From: Gemmatimonadota bacterium
GTDB taxonomy: Bacteria; Gemmatimonadota; Gemmatimonadetes; Longimicrobiales; Longimicrobiaceae
Reading direction: 5' to 3'
NCBI GenBank assembly: GCA_019348265.1
Contig: JAHWJV010000168.1
Span: 1-7,581, forward strand
Length of the DNA stretch: 7,581 bases
Under the pieces are notes generated by a model that was given only the letters and a program-made list of their open reading frames with translations, was not told the origin of the DNA and searched no databases. The position numbers were made by a program, and so were the translations under genes. Every line of letters starts with the position of its first letter. Position 1 is the first letter of the stretch. Positions 5,627 to 7,581 of this stretch are shown here, piece by piece.

Positions 5627-6420
5627 TCACCCATGAGGTACCTGATCACGTCAGCAAAACGCTCCGCCCAGGCGGATTCCGTGTGGGGCGCGCCCTCGTC
5701 TTCCAGGTACCGCAGCGCGTCCGCCGCGCCGTAGTCCTTCGCCTGGAGGAGCTCGCGCATGCGGCGGGCGTCGGCGAGCGTGGCGTCTCCCTCTTCCGTG
5801 CCCACATCCAGATAGATGCGGCCGGGCGGGGCGGAGGCCCGCTCTACGTACGCGAAGACCGCGCGGTCGGCGAACCATAGCGCCGGGCTCATCACGCCCG
5901 CGAAGCCGAAGACGGCGGACTCCTTGAAGAAACCGTACAGAGAGATCAGCCCTCCCATCGACGAGCCGACGATCCCCGTATGCTCGCGGTCGGGCATAGT
6001 CCGGAAGTCACGGTCCACCAGCGGCTTCACCGTTCGGGCGATGAACTCGAGGTAGTCGTCGCCGGAGCCGCCGCCTTCCTGCTCGTCGACCCACGGGCTG
6101 TACTCCTCGCAGCGCTGCTCGCCCATGTTCGGTATGCCGACCACGATCGCCTCCACCCCTTCCGCGGCGGCCTCTTCCATGGTTTCATCGACCCGCCACG
6201 CGCTGCCGAAGCTCGTCGCCTCGTCGAAGAGGTTCTGCCCGTCGTGCATGTAGATCACCGGGTAGCGGCGAGCGCTGGAGTGGTAGGAGGGGGGAAGATA
6301 GGCCAGAATGTCGCGCGCGTTGTCCAGCTGCGGGCTGCGCAGCTCGCGCAGCACCAGCAGCGTCCCCACGACGGTGTGCTCGCCGGTGTCCTCTCCCGCG
6401 GTGTAGGTTTCCCACTCCAT
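5581..6420 (-). CDS. Alpha/beta-hydrolase esterase, Fes/YieL-like
   Basis: This 279-residue esterase belongs to the enterochelin esterase/YieL-like group of alpha/beta-hydrolases, which cleave ester or similar bonds in small molecules. The domain begins after about 35 residues with ARDILAYLPPSYHSSARRYPVIYMHDGQNLFDE, the usual first strands and the HDGQNLF signature. It continues with FGSAWRVDETM and IVVGIPNMG. The nucleophile elbow is GSSMGG at 152-157, with Ser154 as nucleophile. YLDVGTEEGD supplies the acid (Asp205 or Asp212), and GAPHTESAWAERF places the His at 246. No signal peptide is seen, so it is probably cytoplasmic. The ATG at 6420-6418 has a good upstream site (AGGAAAGG, then GGGAAAG). 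It is the first gene of the operon. The last 15 or so residues after RYLMG are encoded by 7-nt repeat DNA and are probably not part of the fold. Confidence 0.88.
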   Translation of the reverse strand: MEWETYTAGEDTGEHTVVGTLLVLRELRSPQLDNARDILAYLPPSYHSSARRYPVIYMHDGQNLFDEATSFGSAWRVDETMEEAAAEGVEAIVVGIPNMGEQRCEEYSPWVDEQEGGGSGDDYLEFIARTVKPLVDRDFRTMPDREHTGIVGSSMGGLISLYGFFKESAVFGFAGVMSPALWFADRAVFAYVERASAPPGRIYLDVGTEEGDATLADARRMRELLQAKDYGAADALRYLEDEGAPHTESAWAERFADVIRYLMGDREQGAGIGEQRTST

Positions 6421-6606
6421 CGCTTTCCCGCGCCTTTCCTGGTGTTATCGCCCCCGGTCGGCGGGAGCGGCGCTGCTGCGATCATCGTGCCCGACCCTCC
6501 GCCGGGACTCCGCCGTGTGACGCGGGCCTCGCTCCCGTCGTCAGAGAATCACCGGGCGGAATGAGATCCGTGTCCGGACACTCTGAACTAGAAGACTGGA
6601 GGACCC
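6421..6606. promoter_or_regulatory. Divergent intergenic region with a 12-bp palindrome
   Basis: These 186 bp separate the operon's first gene from the divergent lipoprotein gene, so promoters for both should lie here. I see no convincing -35/-10 pair on either strand; GATAAC on the minus strand near 6440 is only a weak -10 candidate. GTGTCCGGACAC at 6570-6581 is a perfect palindrome 25 bp before the lipoprotein start and could be an operator or a 5' UTR hairpin. GGAGG at 6598-6602 is a strong ribosome binding site, four bases from the ATG at 6607. No RNA gene is evident. Confidence 0.5.
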
Positions 6607-7566
6607 ATGTTTCGTCGTTCCCTCAAGCTGCCGCTCGCGCTCGCGCTGAGCGTATTCCCGCTCGCCGCCTGCGAGGAAGGCGAAGGTCCTGTCAGCTCCG
6701 GCGGAGCGTCCCAGCTGACGGTGCAGATCACCGACGCCCCCGGGGATCTCTCGGAGGCCAACGTGAAGATCGAGAAGATCGTCCTGATCCGCGAGGAAAG
6801 CGGCGAGGGCGCCGGATCGAGCCGGGTGGAGCTCACCCCCAAGTCGACGAGCTGGATCAACCTGCTCACGCTCGATAACGGCAAGGTGCAGGATCTCGTG
6901 ACCCAGCCGATCGAATCCGGCACGTATCGCCAGGTCCGCCTGATCGTCTGCGAGATGTACATCAAGACCAAGTCCGGCCAGATCGTCGCCACGAGCGGGA
7001 CCACGCTCCCGACCGGCGTCACCGTGACCGCCGGCACCGAGCTCAAGCTCAACAGCCAGTGCAAGAACGGCTTCAAGGTCAACTTCGCCGAAGGTGGGGT
7101 GACGGTGGGGACGGGGACGAACACGATGGTGATCGACTTCGACGTCCAGCGCAGCTTCGCCCACCAGGCCGGGAAGTCCGGGAAGTGGATCGTCTCGCCG
7201 ACGCTGCACGGAGTACGTAAGGAGCGTGGGGCGACCATCAGCGGTAACGTGGTGCTCCAGGGCGTGACGCTCCCGGTCACCTGCGGCGGAGCGGCGCTGA
7301 CCCAGACCGCGCTGCTCGAGCGGGTCGTCCCGACCGCCACGGCGGGAACCATCGTTCGCTCGGGGAGCACGAAGGGCACAGGCTCGTACACCATCTCACA
7401 CCTTGCTCCCGGCAGCTACACGCTCGGTGTGGATAGTGTCACCTTCGGTAATGGCAACAAGCTCCGCTTCACGGCGGCCGCGACGCCAGCGTCCGTCACG
7501 GTGACCTCCGGCGGCACCGCGAGCTCGAACTACACCATCAGCGCGGTGACCTGCACCACCGCCTGA
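6607..7566 (+). CDS. DUF4382 lipoprotein with C-terminal beta-sandwich-like domain
   Basis: This 319-residue predicted secreted lipoprotein of unknown function has a basic N-terminus (MFRRSLK), a hydrophobic stretch and the lipobox LAAC, putting the lipidated Cys at 22. A short acidic, Gly/Ser-rich linker follows. Residues about 36-180 match the DUF4382 pattern: LTVQITDAPGDLSEANVKIEKI at the start, WINLLTLDNGKVQDLV, then SGTYRQVRLIV. The end of the domain is MVIDFDVQRSF (174-184). Residues about 208-317 (ATISGNVVLQGVTLPV, GSYTISHLAPGSYTLGV, SVTVTSGGTASSNYTIS) look like a carboxypeptidase-regulatory or SpaA-type beta-sandwich. The length is normal for such two-domain members. The strong GGAGG fixes the start. 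Likely location is the outer side of a membrane. It is divergent from the operon, and nothing ties its function to it. The DUF4382 call is firm; the second domain is by pattern only. Confidence 0.88.
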   Translation: MFRRSLKLPLALALSVFPLAACEEGEGPVSSGGASQLTVQITDAPGDLSEANVKIEKIVLIREESGEGAGSSRVELTPKSTSWINLLTLDNGKVQDLVTQPIESGTYRQVRLIVCEMYIKTKSGQIVATSGTTLPTGVTVTAGTELKLNSQCKNGFKVNFAEGGVTVGTGTNTMVIDFDVQRSFAHQAGKSGKWIVSPTLHGVRKERGATISGNVVLQGVTLPVTCGGAALTQTALLERVVPTATAGTIVRSGSTKGTGSYTISHLAPGSYTLGVDSVTFGNGNKLRFTAAATPASVTVTSGGTASSNYTISAVTCTTA

Positions 7567-7581
7567 TCGCGCGGATCAGTT
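7563..7581 (+). terminator. Possible hairpin terminator, cut by the window end
   Basis: CTGATC (7563-7568) and GATCAG (7574-7579) are exact inverted copies around a GCGCG loop, starting one base before the lipoprotein stop codon and followed by TT at the window edge. A T-run after it would make a Rho-independent terminator, but the sequence ends. The six-bp stem is short, so this could be chance. Confidence 0.35.

Noticed and set aside
4690..5880. Open plus-strand frame of 396 codons across both esterases
   Set aside because: It runs antisense over two genes with catalytic motifs and through the repeat block between them; no recognisable domain.
6588..7394. Open minus-strand frames opposite the DUF4382 gene
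   Set aside because: The plus strand has a strong ribosome binding site, lipobox and domain match; the reverse frames lack any of these.

Overview
The window is high-GC bacterial DNA, roughly two thirds G+C by eye. The gene content and the low-complexity 7-nt intergenic repeats would fit a soil-type Gemmatimonadota (Longimicrobium-like) or a similar high-GC lineage. That placement is a guess from general familiarity, not a proven assignment.

Left part (1-1090): a scarred region. A plus-strand reading frame carries the catalytic C-terminal two thirds of a type 1 isopentenyl-diphosphate isomerase (Nudix fold), but its N-terminus is missing. On the other strand, directly abutting it, is a fragment resembling the middle of ribonuclease HII, which also lacks its N-terminus. 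The two relics meet head to head between about 420 and 450, so both 5' ends are gone. This is either a real deletion or rearrangement or an assembly chimera. A 74-residue unidentified ORF follows the isomerase remnant by 21 bp.

Centre (1107-6420, all minus strand, transcribed right to left): five genes that look like one operon. In transcription order they are a Fes/YieL-type alpha/beta-hydrolase esterase, a second alpha/beta-hydrolase of the COG4947 type, a RimK-like ATP-grasp ligase, a circularly permuted ATP-grasp ligase, and a GCS2/YbdK-type carboxylate-amine ligase. Three different ATP-dependent amide-forming enzymes with two Ser hydrolases suggest synthesis and processing or release of a small peptide or amide conjugate. 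The product cannot be read from the sequence. This is the best candidate for an undescribed system here.

The operon's two larger gaps (5491-5580 and 4659-4764), and its 3' end near 1091-1112, hold short arrays of degenerate 7-nt repeats. In both large gaps the arrays are arranged as inverted arms that would fold in the mRNA. One stem reaches the base immediately before the ATG of the second esterase. The repeats also encode the C-terminal tail of the first esterase and a possible N-terminal extension of the second.

Right part (6421-7581): a 186-bp divergent intergenic region with no clear promoter but a perfect 12-bp palindrome. It leads into a plus-strand gene for a DUF4382 lipoprotein with a C-terminal beta-sandwich-like domain. 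A short hairpin, cut by the window edge, begins at its stop codon.
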